Of a DNA stretch of 64,000 nt, positions 9,582 through 19,487 are shown in pieces. Position 1 is the first letter of the stretch. Every line of letters begins with the position of its first letter. The notes beneath the pieces were generated by a model, which was given only the letters and a program-made list of their open reading frames with translations, did no database searches and was not told the DNA's origin. A program made the position numbers and the translations under genes. This DNA comes from Ktedonospora formicarum. Lineage in GTDB: Bacteria > Chloroflexota > Ktedonobacteria > Ktedonobacterales > Ktedonobacteraceae. The DNA is taken from the NCBI RefSeq assembly GCF_016587355.1, contig NZ_BNJF01000001.1, positions 1,922,001-1,986,000 on the forward strand. Direction: 5' to 3'.

Positions 9582-9857
9582 TTACCGGGGGTCGAGCAGC
9601 GAGACGATGTCCCTCACTGCCTCTCCGACCGTGCGCCGGCCCGGGAGCTCGGGGCGAGCCTGAAGGGCCTTCTCGATCATGTCCTGGGCCTCCGAGCCCA
9701 GAGGCAGGTCCGAGAGGTCCGAGAGCGTCTTCCGCAGCTGGCCCTCACTGTAGCGCGCCAGGTTGCGCTCTCGCAGCGCGTGGTGTGTGGTGGTGTTGGT
9801 CAGAACACCGACCACGACGCCCGCCGCAGCCAGAGCCAAGAACTGCCACTTTTTCAT
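9582..9857 (-). CDS. Small membrane-anchored protein, GC-rich, function unknown
   Basis: 91 residues starting MKKWQFLALAAAGVVVGVLT: two lysines and one hydrophobic segment (about residues 4-20), so a signal anchor or uncleaved signal. The rest is charged and helical, with EGQLRKTLSDLSDLPLGSEA, an Arg/Pro hinge and EAVRDIVSLLDPR at the end. The ATG at 9857 has GGGAGG 4 nt upstream; an ATG 60 bp further up extends the frame without a better site. Base composition is clearly more GC-rich than the neighbours (runs of GGCCCGGGAGCTCGGGG type), which suggests transfer. A plus-strand frame over the same bases is Pro/Arg-rich and less plausible. I do not recognise the family. Confidence 0.6.
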   Translation of the reverse strand: MKKWQFLALAAAGVVVGVLTNTTTHHALRERNLARYSEGQLRKTLSDLSDLPLGSEAQDMIEKALQARPELPGRRTVGEAVRDIVSLLDPR

Positions 9858-10158
9858 GATGCCTCCCAGCATCGAGACCTGCTGATAGAACAGAGGCCTC
9901 TTGTGGATTGGAGTCATCGCCTCGCGCTAGACCAGCTTGTGAGCATAACTGCAACGGTGGGCAAATCCTCCTCGAATGATACTTCTTAGTATACCTGACT
10001 CATCATCTGTTTTCAAAGATCAAGTGGGCAAGAAATGCATGTTTTGTTGCAAACAATGAGCACGCAAGCACGGCTGAAAAATAGCCAATTGAAGTCTTAC
10101 ACTCATATCCCCCCACACTGTACAAAATGTTGTGTAGCCTATCCAGACAGAAACGAAC

Positions 10159-10201
10159 GTGAGCGATCCGGGTTTTGAGATTCAAAACCCGGATCGCTCA
10201 C
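10159..10201. terminator. Perfect 20-bp hairpin with 3-nt loop
   Basis: Arms 10159-10178 and 10182-10201 are perfectly complementary (GTGAGCGATCCGGGTTTTGA and its complement) around GAT. It lies 60 bp beyond the stop of the minus-strand SDR gene. No clean U-tract follows on either strand, so it may end transcription inefficiently or protect the 3' end of the RNA. The surrounding gap (9858-10260) holds nothing else I can identify. Confidence 0.6.
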
Positions 10202-10260
10202 ATGTCTCTAATATCTCTATAAAGGAGCTCTTATAAAGAGGAGATAATTGGCAGGAAAAC

Positions 10261-11013
10261 TCAGGTCCAGGCTGAAAGGAGTTCGTCGAGGGAACCGCCA
10301 ATGACGACAGTGTGCCCGGCGGGGAGAGTTGTGTCCGTAGCGCTGGCGGCAATGATCTTGCCCATTTCGTCGGCGGTGGGCAGAGCGCCCAGCGAGGAGC
10401 GACGGCCCTGCGTCAGCCCAGGGGCTGCACGCTCAAGCAGTTTGGGGGTAATCGTGCCCTCAATAAGATCACCAGTCACGACCAGCAAGCGGATACCACG
10501 CGCTTCCAATTCTGCCATGCGCGCACGTAACTCTTGCTCGCCAGCATACTTGGAGGCAGCAACCTCTTCGTAATGAGGGATCTGCTGTACACGACCATAG
10601 AGGTGCGCCCAATGGCTGGTCACAAAGACCACTGTACTGCCGCGAGGCATCAACGGAAGCGCAGCATCTAGCAGGGCCACCTGAGCATCACGGTTAATCA
10701 GCATAGGATACTCAGGATTGCTGACCAGCAGATCGCGCTCCATGCCCCCTGAGGCATTCAGGATCAGCAGATCAAGAGAGCCAAAATGCTCACGCAGGGC
10801 GTTGAAGAGCCGCTCCCGATCCTGGGAATTAGTAATATCACAGCCAAGAGCCTCGGCCTGGACATGGTGCGTACGCGCACTGGTCGCGACTTCCTCCGCG
10901 CGTACTGCTTTATTGCGGTACGTGAAGAGGACATTGTAGCCACGTGAGGCAAGAGCCAGCGTCGCGGCCGCGCCAATACCACGCGAGCCACCGGTGATGA
11001 GGGCAGTTTGCAT
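10261..11013 (-). CDS. SDR-family oxidoreductase with an atypical active site
   Basis: A 250-residue short-chain dehydrogenase/reductase. The cofactor motif is TGGSRGIG (residues 7-14), followed by LFTYRNK (basic, suggesting NADP), CDIT and LDLLILNASGG. The catalytic serine region reads VVFVTSHWAHLYG. Where most SDRs have YxxxK, this one has VAASK: the lysine is present but the position four residues before it is Val, and the nearest Tyr is seven before. The same YExVAxSK pattern occurs, from memory, in some actinobacterial SDRs, so it may be a subfamily trait. AAGG lies upstream of the ATG. It lies 73 bp downstream of the Gfo/Idh/MocA gene on the same strand, a probable two-gene unit. Substrate is unknown. 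Confidence 0.82.
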   Translation of the reverse strand: MQTALITGGSRGIGAAATLALASRGYNVLFTYRNKAVRAEEVATSARTHHVQAEALGCDITNSQDRERLFNALREHFGSLDLLILNASGGMERDLLVSNPEYPMLINRDAQVALLDAALPLMPRGSTVVFVTSHWAHLYGRVQQIPHYEEVAASKYAGEQELRARMAELEARGIRLLVVTGDLIEGTITPKLLERAAPGLTQGRRSSLGALPTADEMGKIIAASATDTTLPAGHTVVIGGSLDELLSAWT

Positions 11014-11086
11014 AGATAGGGTTTTCCTTCACAAAATTGAGTTTAGAGGAGTTCCCGCTTTTTGGATCGGGAACCCCTCCATCGCA

Positions 11087-12178
11087 TTAGACGTCGAATG
11101 CGACCTCGCGGCCCTCACGGGCAGAGGCGTAACAGGCGTCAATAATGCGTGAGCGGCGCAGGCCATCTGTCCCATTATGGAGCGCCCAGTTCCCACCCTG
11201 AATATTGGCAATGAACTGACGCGCAACCGCGAGATGGAATTCTCCATTGGTGGTCTTCGGGCTGATGACAGAGGGCGCACCCGCGACATCAGTATAGATA
11301 CGCAGCGTATCCCCATATGAATAATTCTGGACTTTGATCTCAGCGCCACCCTCAGTGCCATAGAGAATGATACCATAGTCATCGCCGTAACTGCTATGGG
11401 TTGCCCAGCTGCATTCAAGCGATAGCGTGGCCCCATTAGAGAGGCGCATAAAGGCCGTCGCCAGATCTTCTACATTATACGCATTGGTATTCTCATGCTT
11501 GATGGAATTGTTATCAAAGCCCAGGCCACGATGCCCAAGTTCACCATAAGTAGTCGCGGAAACGGTCTTCACATCTGGCTCATCGAGCAGGTGAAGCGCG
11601 AAGTCCAGCACGTGAACGCCCAGATCAATCAAGGGGCCGCCACCTGACTTCTCTTTGTTAACAAACCAGGAACCAAGGCCCGGAATGCCGCGACGGCGCA
11701 TCCAGTAAGCCTTTGCATAGTAAATCTTACCAAGTTTACCTTCTTCGATGTAACGCTTGAGGGTGGTTACGTCGCCACGTTCGCGATGATTGAAGACAAC
11801 TTGGAGAACGCGATTAGCCTTTGTCGCAGCCGCGACCATGGCCTCAGCATCCTCAAGCTTGTGCGCCAGAGGCTTCTCACAGAGCACGTGCAAACCGCGC
11901 TCAAGGGCACTTATAGCGATGGGAGCATGCAGGAAATTGGGAACACCAATACTGATAGCATCGAGATCGTCACGCTCCAATAGTTCTTCATAGAAGCGAT
12001 AGCGATGGGGAACATCGAAGCGCTCACCGAGCAGTTCAAGACGATCTTCTTCAAGCCCTGCCAGGGCCACAACCTCGACATTGGGGATTTGCTTGTATGC
12101 TTTTAGAATGGTTTCGCCACCGAACCCGAGCCCAACGACACCGACACGCACACGGTCTTTAAGTTGTAAATCAGCCAT
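11087..12178 (-). CDS. Gfo/Idh/MocA family oxidoreductase
   Basis: A 363-residue NAD(P)-dependent sugar or cyclitol dehydrogenase-like protein. The N-terminal Rossmann fold shows VGVVGLGFGGE (about residues 12-22). The family motif CEKPLA follows (about 95-100), and the C-terminal catalytic domain carries GGGPLIDLGVHVLDFALHLL, with the His/Asp pair expected in the active site. The ATG at 12178 has only a distant AAGG, so the start is less sure than the family. It is followed by the SDR gene on the same strand. Nothing in the neighbourhood (no sugar transporter or regulator) indicates a substrate. Confidence 0.88.
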   Translation of the reverse strand: MADLQLKDRVRVGVVGLGFGGETILKAYKQIPNVEVVALAGLEEDRLELLGERFDVPHRYRFYEELLERDDLDAISIGVPNFLHAPIAISALERGLHVLCEKPLAHKLEDAEAMVAAATKANRVLQVVFNHRERGDVTTLKRYIEEGKLGKIYYAKAYWMRRRGIPGLGSWFVNKEKSGGGPLIDLGVHVLDFALHLLDEPDVKTVSATTYGELGHRGLGFDNNSIKHENTNAYNVEDLATAFMRLSNGATLSLECSWATHSSYGDDYGIILYGTEGGAEIKVQNYSYGDTLRIYTDVAGAPSVISPKTTNGEFHLAVARQFIANIQGGNWALHNGTDGLRRSRIIDACYASAREGREVAFDV

Positions 12179-12334
12179 GATATTAACAGGTACCTTTTCT
12201 AGTTGGACAATGTTGTTGCTCCCGCCTGCGGACTTGCAAGAGGATCAGTTACTCCATTATAAAGACTGCAATTGGAAGTCGCAAGGGAGCAAATTTCTAC
12301 AATGCCAACTAGAGCCTCTGAATGTCGTCTATTC

Positions 12335-13697
12335 TCATATTCCTTTGTTCAACATATGAATGGCGTGTCCGAGCGCACCATCCGCGCTCTCTAACAGAAC
12401 TTCGCTCAGACCGGGATGTGTGTAGATAATCTCCGAGAGGTCGGTCAGCGTGGCCCCCATCTCGATAGCCAGAGTCACCTGCCCTATTAGTTCACCCGCA
12501 CGTGGACCAATTACCGTCGCCCCAGCAAGACATCATCAGAGTTCGCGACAACTAGAGCCGAGCCAGTATCAGAAGCCAGGGTCAGGGCTCGCCCATTGGC
12601 TGCAAAGGGGAAACGAGCGCTTTTGGTAGTATAACCCGCCTGCACAGCCTCCTCTAGAGTCAAACCAACTGTCGCAAACTCTGGCATAGTATGAACTACA
12701 GAGGGAATTACGAGAGGAGCGAATTGTACGCGCTGTCCGGAAAGCACCTCAGCGGCAATCTTGCCCTGCTTCATCGCTACACTGGCAAGCGCAGAGGTAC
12801 CAGTGCAATCACCAATGGCATAGATACGCTCGGTGCTGGCCTTAAGCATCGAATCGACGGCGATACCACCCGAATCATTCAGGCGCACACGCGCGTTCTC
12901 AAGGTGCAAATCCGCAACGCGAGGTGTAACGCCCGCTGAAAGCAGCAGGGGGCGCTTCTCAATATCCGCAGGCTTCACTTTGCTCTTAACCTGAACCCCT
13001 AATTTACGCAGACCAGCCTGGAGCAGACGTTGCAGGACAGGTTCACCGTGATCGAAGAGACGCTCAGTTGGCGTATAGAGGGTGACACGTACTCCCAGGC
13101 GCACGAAGAGGGTCGCCAGTTCGAGGGCAATGTAGTCATCCCCGCAATCACCAATTCGGATGGCAGTTCAGGAAGCGCGAGGGCCTGCTCAGGTGAGAGC
13201 ACATCACGCCCATCGTAGGGTAGATCGCTGATCACGGTAGGGGTAGCCCCAGTGGCGATGATACAGTGCTCGAACTTGAAACGGTGCGAACCATGCACAC
13301 CCTCGACTCGCACTTCGCGCTCATTGATAAACCAGCCCGTACCTGTCACCAGTTCGATACGGTTCCCCGCGAGCAACTGGCGCACTCCATTAGAGAGGCG
13401 CTCAACCACACTCTGCTTCCAGCGCTGCATACTGGGCCAATCGAAGGTTACGGACTCCGTGTGGATACCTAGTGAAGCCAGCTCAGCTGGTTGAGCCTGA
13501 TGATAACGCTCGCTGGCTGAAAGCAGTGCCTTCAAAGGAATGCAGCCGCGATTGAGACAGGTGCCACCCGCATCTCCAGGGTCCACCAGCGTCACATGAT
13601 GTCCATACTGGGCGGCGCGGATGGCAGCGACATAGCCACCTGGGCCAGCGCCCAATACCAGCACATCGACCGCTGTAGTTACATCACCAACAACCAT
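12335..13697 (-). pseudogene. lpdA: Dihydrolipoyl dehydrogenase (E3), broken by two single-base frameshifts
   Basis: This would be the flavoprotein E3 that reoxidises lipoyl groups of the 2-oxo-acid dehydrogenase encoded just upstream. The first frame carries LGAGPGGYVAAIRAAQYG (FAD) and the redox disulfide GGTCLNRGCIPLKALL, then breaks at the C4 run 13140-13143. The middle frame (to the C4 run at 12520-12523) has the NAD domain tail and YAIGDCTG. The last frame gives the dimerisation region, with IIYTHPGLSEVL, and stops at 12335. Adding one G at each run restores a continuous protein of about 454 residues with no other damage. The pattern suggests sequencing undercalls; a real pseudogene is the alternative. 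It follows E2 by 21 bp in the same operon. Confidence 0.9.
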
Positions 13698-13718
13698 AGG
13701 ATTGCCTCTTTCTAGCGA

Positions 13719-14981
13719 CTAGACCAAATCCAATAGCAAGCGTTGTGGTTGCTCAACCAGAGCTTTGAAGCGAGCCAGGAAGCGACCAGCCTGAGCACCA
13801 TCAATCAGGCGATGATCGAAAGAGAGGGCCAGTGGCATACTCGGGCGCGTATGCACCTCGCCATTCACCAGCACAAGCTTATCTTGAAGGCGTCCCACAG
13901 CCAGGATTGCGGCCTCTGGATAATTGATAATGGGTGTACCGCTACTGCCACCAAAACCACCTACGTTGTTGAGGGTAAAGGTGCTACCCGTGAGCTCGGG
14001 GAGTGCGAGCGTTCGCTTCTGAGCTCCCTGGATCAGATGCTCTAATTTCTGAGCTATCTGAGAAAGCGTCAGTTTGTCCGCATCACGCAATACAGGAACA
14101 AGAAGCCCCTCAGGCGAATCAGCGGCAACCCCAATATGATAGGCGCGCTTATAGATGATCTCGCGCCGCTCCTCGTCCAGGCTGGCGTTAAAGATCGGAT
14201 ACTCTTTCAACACAGGCACAAGTAGCTTGATCAGTAGAGGCATATAAGTAAAACGCAGGCCTCGCTGCTCAGCGACAGGCTTGAGCGAGGCACGTAGTTC
14301 CACCAAAGCGGTACAGTCTACCTCATCAAAGGCCGTAGCGTGCGGTATAGTGCGCCAGGAAAGCTCCATACGCTCCGCGATTCGCTTACGCAATCCGGTC
14401 AAAGGCTGGCGTTCTTCTATCTCTGCAGAGGCGACAGCAGGTATCACCTTCGACACATGGGATACGCTCTCAGTGTCAGGCTCAGGAGGCTGCGCGATGA
14501 AGCGCTCAAGATCGGGCATGGTCACACGTCCTGAGGCTGAGGCGGGAACTCGCGCCAGGTCCACCTGAAGCTCAAAAGCCCGTTTACGTACGGCGGGCGA
14601 GGCAAGCACCCGACTGCCATTAGGCGGTGACGTAGTACGAGCCTCCGAAATAACGCTTGTCCGCGCCGTACTTCTCTTACCTGAGATAGCATGTGAGCCA
14701 TTATGCGGGCTACTACGCTCTGGACGAGTCTTCGCAGGCCCCCCTTCTGCTGGCTCAAATGAGATAAGCAATTCACCTACTTTCGCGGCCTGTCCGCCTG
14801 GCACATGAATCGACGCGACACGACCAGCCACCGGAGCGGGAATATCTATCACGGCCTTATCGGTCTCGACCTGCACCATTGGCTGATCTTGCTTTATGGT
14901 TTCACCGGGCTGTACCAGCCAGCGTATGATCTCGGCCTCCTGCATCCCCTCGCCAAGGTCAGGTAAGCGAAATTCCTCCAT
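13719..14981 (-). CDS. 2-oxo-acid dehydrogenase E2 (dihydrolipoyl acyltransferase)
   Basis: A 420-residue E2 core protein. Residues 1-80 form a lipoyl domain with the lipoylated lysine in [14 protein letters not shown] Ser/Thr/Arg linker leads to the peripheral-subunit binding domain ([20 protein letters not shown], about 165-200). The C-terminal acyltransferase domain has [11 protein letters not shown] and the catalytic [14 protein letters not shown] chose the ATG at 14981 ([13 protein letters not shown]), with GGGAG 11 nt upstream; the open frame extends 42 residues further without homology. It is the third gene of an E1alpha-E1beta-E2-E3 operon. Whether the complex acts on pyruvate or branched-chain 2-oxo acids cannot be settled from sequence. 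Confidence 0.93.
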   Translation of the reverse strand: MEEFRLPDLGEGMQEAEIIRWLVQPGETIKQDQPMVQVETDKAVIDIPAPVAGRVASIHVPGGQAAKVGELLISFEPAEGGPAKTRPERSSPHNGSHAISGKRSTARTSVISEARTTSPPNGSRVLASPAVRKRAFELQVDLARVPASASGRVTMPDLERFIAQPPEPDTESVSHVSKVIPAVASAEIEERQPLTGLRKRIAERMELSWRTIPHATAFDEVDCTALVELRASLKPVAEQRGLRFTYMPLLIKLLVPVLKEYPIFNASLDEERREIIYKRAYHIGVAADSPEGLLVPVLRDADKLTLSQIAQKLEHLIQGAQKRTLALPELTGSTFTLNNVGGFGGSSGTPIINYPEAAILAVGRLQDKLVLVNGEVHTRPSMPLALSFDHRLIDGAQAGRFLARFKALVEQPQRLLLDLV

Positions 14982-15012
14982 AGTGTATCTCTCCCAAATA
15001 ACGCTAAGGCCA

Positions 15013-15990
15013 CTACGGCTCAAACACGCGCTTGAGCGCATCGAAAACACGGGCCGGTGTTGGCAGGTAAAAATCTTCCTGCCCAGGCACGGGATAAGGG
15101 GTATCATAGCCCGTCACACGCTCAACCGGCTTGAGCAGCGAATAGAGGCAATGATCATTGATAATCGAAACGACTTCCGCGCCTACGCCTCCCGCTCGGG
15201 GAGCCTCATGAACAATAACCGCGCGCCCGGTTTTCTCAACTGAGGCGATAATGGCAGCTTCATCGAGAGGCCAGATAGTACGCAGATCGATAATCTCAAT
15301 GCTGGCACCTAACTCATCCTGAGCACGCTGGGCGGCCTCGCGCGCCACGGATACCATCGCGCCGTAGGCAATCAGGCTGACGTCATGTCCTTCCTGCACG
15401 ATATTAGCCTTTCCCAGCGGGAGAGTATAATGCTCCTCGGGCGTCTCCTGGCGAAACGAGCGATAGAGCTTGATATTCTCAAGAAAAAGCACAGGGTCGG
15501 GGTCGGCTACGGCGGAGGCCAGTAACCCCTTAGCATCATAGGGTGTGGAGGGCAACACGACCTTGAGGCCAGGCGTCTGCATAAAGATGCCTTCAAGGCT
15601 ATCGGAATGCAGTTCAGGAGTGCGTACACCACCACCATAGGGGGCACGCACGACCAGAGGGCATGTATAAACGCCCGCAGAGCGGAAGCGCATGCGCGCA
15701 GCCTGCGTCACCAACTGGCTCATACACAGATAGAGAAAGCCAGCGAACTGAATCTCAGCAATAGGACGCATCCCATAGACCACCATCCCCACCGAGCTTC
15801 CGATGATAGCCGATTCCGAAAGAGGTGTATCGAAGACCCGTTGCTCACCAAAGCGGCGCTGCAAGTGCTCTGTGACGCGAAAGACTCCCCCATTGGCCCC
15901 GATATCCTGGCCCAATAAAATCGTGCGTTTGTCCCGCTCCAATTCGAGAGAGAGCGCATTATTCAGAGCCTCGATCATGGTCATCTGCAT
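15013..15990 (-). CDS. 2-oxo-acid dehydrogenase E1 component, beta subunit
   Basis: 325 residues, normal length for the beta subunit of heterotetrameric E1, which decarboxylates a 2-oxo acid with thiamine diphosphate. It opens [19 protein letters not shown], then [20 protein letters not shown] and [18 protein letters not shown], typical of the TPP-binding pyrimidine domain. The C-terminal domain contains [17 protein letters not shown] and [16 protein letters not shown]. The ATG has GGGAG 9 nt upstream, and the gene starts 6 nt after the E1alpha stop, so translation is probably coupled. The E2 start lies 31 bp downstream. Confidence 0.94.
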   Translation of the reverse strand: MQMTMIEALNNALSLELERDKRTILLGQDIGANGGVFRVTEHLQRRFGEQRVFDTPLSESAIIGSSVGMVVYGMRPIAEIQFAGFLYLCMSQLVTQAARMRFRSAGVYTCPLVVRAPYGGGVRTPELHSDSLEGIFMQTPGLKVVLPSTPYDAKGLLASAVADPDPVLFLENIKLYRSFRQETPEEHYTLPLGKANIVQEGHDVSLIAYGAMVSVAREAAQRAQDELGASIEIIDLRTIWPLDEAAIIASVEKTGRAVIVHEAPRAGGVGAEVVSIINDHCLYSLLKPVERVTGYDTPYPVPGQEDFYLPTPARVFDALKRVFEP

Positions 15991-15996
15991 GACTGG

Positions 15997-17085
15997 TTAC
16001 TCCCTTTCATCCTGTGACTGACGGAGCGCGCGCAACATCTCCGTATGCTGCGCCTGGAGACGTGGCGAAGGGTTTTCGCTTGCCCACGCAAAGAAGGAGT
16101 CAGGTGCGTTAGGTGGCATGGCAAGGGCTTCACTGGCGGCCTCATTTACCTCTTCTTCAACCGAAGCCTGTAGCTCACGGTCGCTCTCTTCTGTGAGCAA
16201 GCCTTCGGCCAGCAGATAACGACGCAAGCGAGCTAGTGGATCTTTCGCTCGCCACGCCTCAACCTCCTGCTCATCACGGTAGCGCGTTGGGTCGTCAGCG
16301 GTGGTATGCGCGCCAATGCGATAGGTCAGCGCCTCAACGAGGGTTGGGCCATCTCCCGCTCGCGCTCGCTCAACAGCCTCGCGCATGACAGCATAGACCG
16401 CGAATATATCGTTGCCGTCAACCAAACGCGAGGGCAAACCAAACCCCACACCACGCACCGCCAGGGTAGTCGCTGCCGATTGACGCTTACGCGGCACACT
16501 GATAGCCCAGCCATTATTCTGTACCACCAGCACCACTGGAGCTTTATAGACACCCGCGAAGTTGAGCGCTTCACTGAAGTCGCCCTCGGAAGTCGCGCCA
16601 TCCCCACATACCCCTACCGCAACGGCTGGCTCTCCTGAAAGCTTCGCGCCCATCGCAAGCCCCACGGCATGGAGCATCTGGGTACCAATTACAATCTGAA
16701 TGGGCAGGCAGTTAACACCTTGAGGGTAGGTGGGGGTAAAGCCGCGAAAGGAGTAGATCAGCGTCGTCAACGGCACACCCTTAATGATATGTGAGCCAAT
16801 TTCTCGATACGAGGTCGCCAGCCAGTCCTGAGCTTGCAATGGTGCAGCAAGCCCAATCGCGGTCGCCTCCTGCCCTACGAGCGAACCAAAGGTGGTGGCA
16901 CGCCCCTGGCGCTGGAGGGCAATGATCTTATTAGAAAAGGCCCGCGCAAGGCTCATCGTACGATAGAAATACATGCTGGTATCACCTGCGGAAGCGCCCA
17001 TATCGGGCAACGGGCCAACCAGTCTCCCCTCTTCATTGAGCACCTGGTAGGGAACCATAGTGGCATCTATCTGTTGCGTTGACAC
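15997..17085 (-). CDS. 2-oxo-acid dehydrogenase E1 component, alpha subunit
   Basis: About 362 residues. The thiamine diphosphate motif is clear: GDGATSEGDFSEALNFAG followed after about 20 residues by NNGWAIS. The substrate-channel region ALQRQGRATTFGSLVGQEA resembles E1alpha subunits usually annotated as acetyl-transferring pyruvate dehydrogenase, although branched-chain enzymes share it. I chose the GTG at 17085 (MSTQQIDATM) because AGGAG lies 6 nt upstream; the open frame continues 13 residues further. It begins the E1-E2-E3 operon. The leu operon ends about 160 bp upstream behind a terminator, so the two units appear separately transcribed. Confidence 0.93.
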   Translation of the reverse strand: MSTQQIDATMVPYQVLNEEGRLVGPLPDMGASAGDTSMYFYRTMSLARAFSNKIIALQRQGRATTFGSLVGQEATAIGLAAPLQAQDWLATSYREIGSHIIKGVPLTTLIYSFRGFTPTYPQGVNCLPIQIVIGTQMLHAVGLAMGAKLSGEPAVAVGVCGDGATSEGDFSEALNFAGVYKAPVVLVVQNNGWAISVPRKRQSAATTLAVRGVGFGLPSRLVDGNDIFAVYAVMREAVERARAGDGPTLVEALTYRIGAHTTADDPTRYRDEQEVEAWRAKDPLARLRRYLLAEGLLTEESDRELQASVEEEVNEAASEALAMPPNAPDSFFAWASENPSPRLQAQHTEMLRALRQSQDERE

Positions 17086-17194
17086 AGCATACTCCTTCTG
17101 AATAAAGCGGCACAAAGCAAGCAAGGATTTCAGATCTTATGCGCAAAACAACCTCGCTCTCGCGGTAAGGAATAAATAGAGAAAAGTGCGAAAA

Positions 17195-17237
17195 GCGCAC
17201 TGGTGAGTAGCGCCAATAGGGAGGGACACCAGTGCGC
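17195..17237 (-). terminator. Terminator of the leu operon
   Basis: 11-bp perfect stem GCGCACTGGTG/CACCAGTGCGC with a 21-nt loop, 12 bp beyond the leuD stop. On the minus strand the stem is followed by TTTT. It separates leuA-leuC-leuD from the E1alpha gene. Confidence 0.75.
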
Positions 17238-17248
17238 GACCGAAAAGA

Positions 17249-17884
17249 TCAAGAAGGAGAACTGGTCTGTGTGGCAAAGAGCCAGGGAGCCTCCAACCGT
17301 CTCTGTTGTTCATAGTTAGCGATATCATCCCTATGTGAGAGGGACCAGCCAACATTATCCAGGCCATTGAGTAGAGCATGCCTTTTGAAGGCGTCGATCT
17401 CGAAATGGAGCACACTACCATCAGGCTTCGTCACACTCTGCGTTGCCAAATCCACGCTCAACGTATAGCCCTCCTGAACCTCAACTTCGGCAAAGAGTTG
17501 ATGCACAGTCGCCGGATCAAAGGTAATAGGCAACATACCATTATTAAAGCAGTTGTTATAGAAGATATCAGCAAAGCTCGGCGCGATCAGGCAGCGAAAA
17601 CCATATTCGCGAATGGCCCAGGGAGCGTGCTCGCGCGACGAACCACACCCGAAGTTATCATCACTCAGCAGGATACTGGCTCCCTGATAGCGTGGCTGGT
17701 TGAGCACGAAATCAGGATTAGGAGACTTATCATCACCCAGGTAGCGCCAGTTTGCAAAGAGCACATGCGCAAAACCAGTGCGACGAATCGTCTTCAGAAA
17801 GCGCGCTGGCGAAATCTCGTCTGTATTGACATTGGTTCGATCCAAAGGGGCCACCAGCCCCGTCAGGGTGGTAAAGGGTTCCAT
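17249..17884 (-). CDS. leuD: 3-isopropylmalate dehydratase small subunit
   Basis: 211 residues, the usual size. With LeuC it isomerises 2- to 3-isopropylmalate in leucine synthesis. The swivel-domain motifs are present: [40 protein letters not shown] and the [20 protein letters not shown] segment. GAGGAG lies 4 nt before the ATG. It follows leuC by 112 bp, more than usual, and that gap carries a sequence resembling the palindromic repeats at 33.5 kb. It ends just before the leu terminator. Confidence 0.96.
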   Translation of the reverse strand: MEPFTTLTGLVAPLDRTNVNTDEISPARFLKTIRRTGFAHVLFANWRYLGDDKSPNPDFVLNQPRYQGASILLSDDNFGCGSSREHAPWAIREYGFRCLIAPSFADIFYNNCFNNGMLPITFDPATVHQLFAEVEVQEGYTLSVDLATQSVTKPDGSVLHFEIDAFKRHALLNGLDNVGWSLSHRDDIANYEQQRRLEAPWLFATQTSSPS

Positions 17885-17996
17885 AAAACTCCTCTATCAA
17901 TACCTCTCGAACACTTGAGAGCGTTCAAATTTCTACGAACACCAACACCGCCTTAACAGCGGCTCGCACCATGCCTCCGCATGAGGGTTGGATGTA

Positions 17997-19433
17997 TCAA
18001 TGCTGCTCGCGAATATCGACAAAATGGCCCGCACACGCTGCGGCTGCGGCCATGGCTGGGCTAACAAGATGTGTTCGTCCGCCTCGTCCCTGCCGTCCCT
18101 CGAAATTGCGATTCGAGGTGCTGGCACAGCGCTCACCTTCGCTCAGGCGGTCACCGTTCATCGCGATACACATACTACAACCAGCCTCTCGCCACTCGAA
18201 ACCAGCCTCTCGGAAGATATCAGCTAGCCCCTCTTCTTCGGCCTGACGGCGTACCTGCATTGAGCCAGGAACAACCAGAGCGCGTACATGGGATGCGACA
18301 TGGCGACCTCTAACATACTGAGCGGCCATACGCAGATCTTCCAGGCGCGAGTTTGTACATGAGCCGATGAAGACTGTATCAAGCTTGATATTGGTTAGTC
18401 GTTCGCCCGGTTGAAGATTCATATACGTCAGCGCACGCTCCATCGCCTGTCGCTTCACAGGATCGGTCTCACGCGCGGGATTAGGAACCACATCGGTGAC
18501 CTCAACCACCATGCCAGGATTCGTACCCCAGGTTACCTGGGGTGCCAACCCCTCTACGTTCACCTCATAGGTAGCATCAAAGGAGGCTCCAGGATCAGAA
18601 GCCAATTGTCGCCAGGATGCGACCGCCTGCTCAAAGAGTTCGCCTTTGGGCGCGTAGAGCCGTCCCTTGATGTAGTTGAACGTTGTCTCATCCGGCGCAA
18701 CCATCCCAGCACGCGCGCCTGCCTCAATAGCCAGATTACAGAGCGTCATACGCCCTTCCATTGAAAGCGAACGCACTGTGGAGCCAGTGAACTCGATAAC
18801 ATGTCCAGTGCCCACGCCCGTACCAAGTTGACCAATCACATATAACGCGATATCCTTCGCCGTCACTTCGGGAGCAACCTGACCTTCGATGCGAATATTC
18901 ATGGTTTTGGGCTTCTTCTGCAAGAGGCACTGCGTCGCCAGAACATGCTCAACCTCACTGGTACCAATACCAATGGCAAATACTCCCAGCGCACCATGCG
19001 TCGAGGTATGCGAATCACCGCACACCAGTGTCATTCCAGGCAATGTCAGGCCCAGTTCAGGACCAATAATATGCACAATTCCCTGGTGTGCATCCTGCAT
19101 ATCAAAGAGTGTCAGGCCAAAATCGCGCGCGTTCTGCTCCAGCGTCGTAATACAGAGGGTACTCTCGTTATCGACAACATCCAACATCTTGCGCCCTGTG
19201 ACGGTAGGAACATTATGGTCAAGCACCGCTACGGTCGCATCAGGACGGCGTACGGGCCGTCCCGAATCGCGTAGCCCGGCGAACGCCTGGGGCGAGGTCG
19301 CTTCATGGACAAGGTGCCGATCGATATAGAGCATCGTTGACTCCCCCACCACATCCCTTACTACATGTGCATCCCAGATCTTATCAAACATAGTTTTTGG
19401 CCCTGTTGCCTGTGGCCCGAGGTCTTGTGACAT
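17997..19433 (-). CDS. leuC: 3-isopropylmalate dehydratase large subunit
   Basis: 478 residues, aconitase family. It carries the 4Fe-4S cluster: the first cysteine is in [13 protein letters not shown] and the pair is in [11 protein letters not shown]. Other markers are [47 protein letters not shown] and [20 protein letters not shown]. The ATG at 19433 has GGAG 8 nt upstream. It lies between leuA (54 bp upstream) and leuD in the order leuA-leuC-leuD. The cluster cysteines, substrate loops and length are all intact. Confidence 0.97.
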   Translation of the reverse strand: MSQDLGPQATGPKTMFDKIWDAHVVRDVVGESTMLYIDRHLVHEATSPQAFAGLRDSGRPVRRPDATVAVLDHNVPTVTGRKMLDVVDNESTLCITTLEQNARDFGLTLFDMQDAHQGIVHIIGPELGLTLPGMTLVCGDSHTSTHGALGVFAIGIGTSEVEHVLATQCLLQKKPKTMNIRIEGQVAPEVTAKDIALYVIGQLGTGVGTGHVIEFTGSTVRSLSMEGRMTLCNLAIEAGARAGMVAPDETTFNYIKGRLYAPKGELFEQAVASWRQLASDPGASFDATYEVNVEGLAPQVTWGTNPGMVVEVTDVVPNPARETDPVKRQAMERALTYMNLQPGERLTNIKLDTVFIGSCTNSRLEDLRMAAQYVRGRHVASHVRALVVPGSMQVRRQAEEEGLADIFREAGFEWREAGCSMCIAMNGDRLSEGERCASTSNRNFEGRQGRGGRTHLVSPAMAAAAACAGHFVDIREQH

Positions 19434-19487
19434 AACAGCGTCTCCATTTGAATGCTTGTAAAGGACTCGCTACAAGTGGGGAATGAT

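Noticed and set aside
9545..9859. Plus-strand Pro/Arg-rich frame
   Set aside because: The opposite strand has a ribosome site, signal anchor and normal residue composition.
12511..13104. Separate C-terminal oxidoreductase gene
   Set aside because: It is the middle part of one frameshifted E3 gene; its apparent GTG start lies within the NAD domain.
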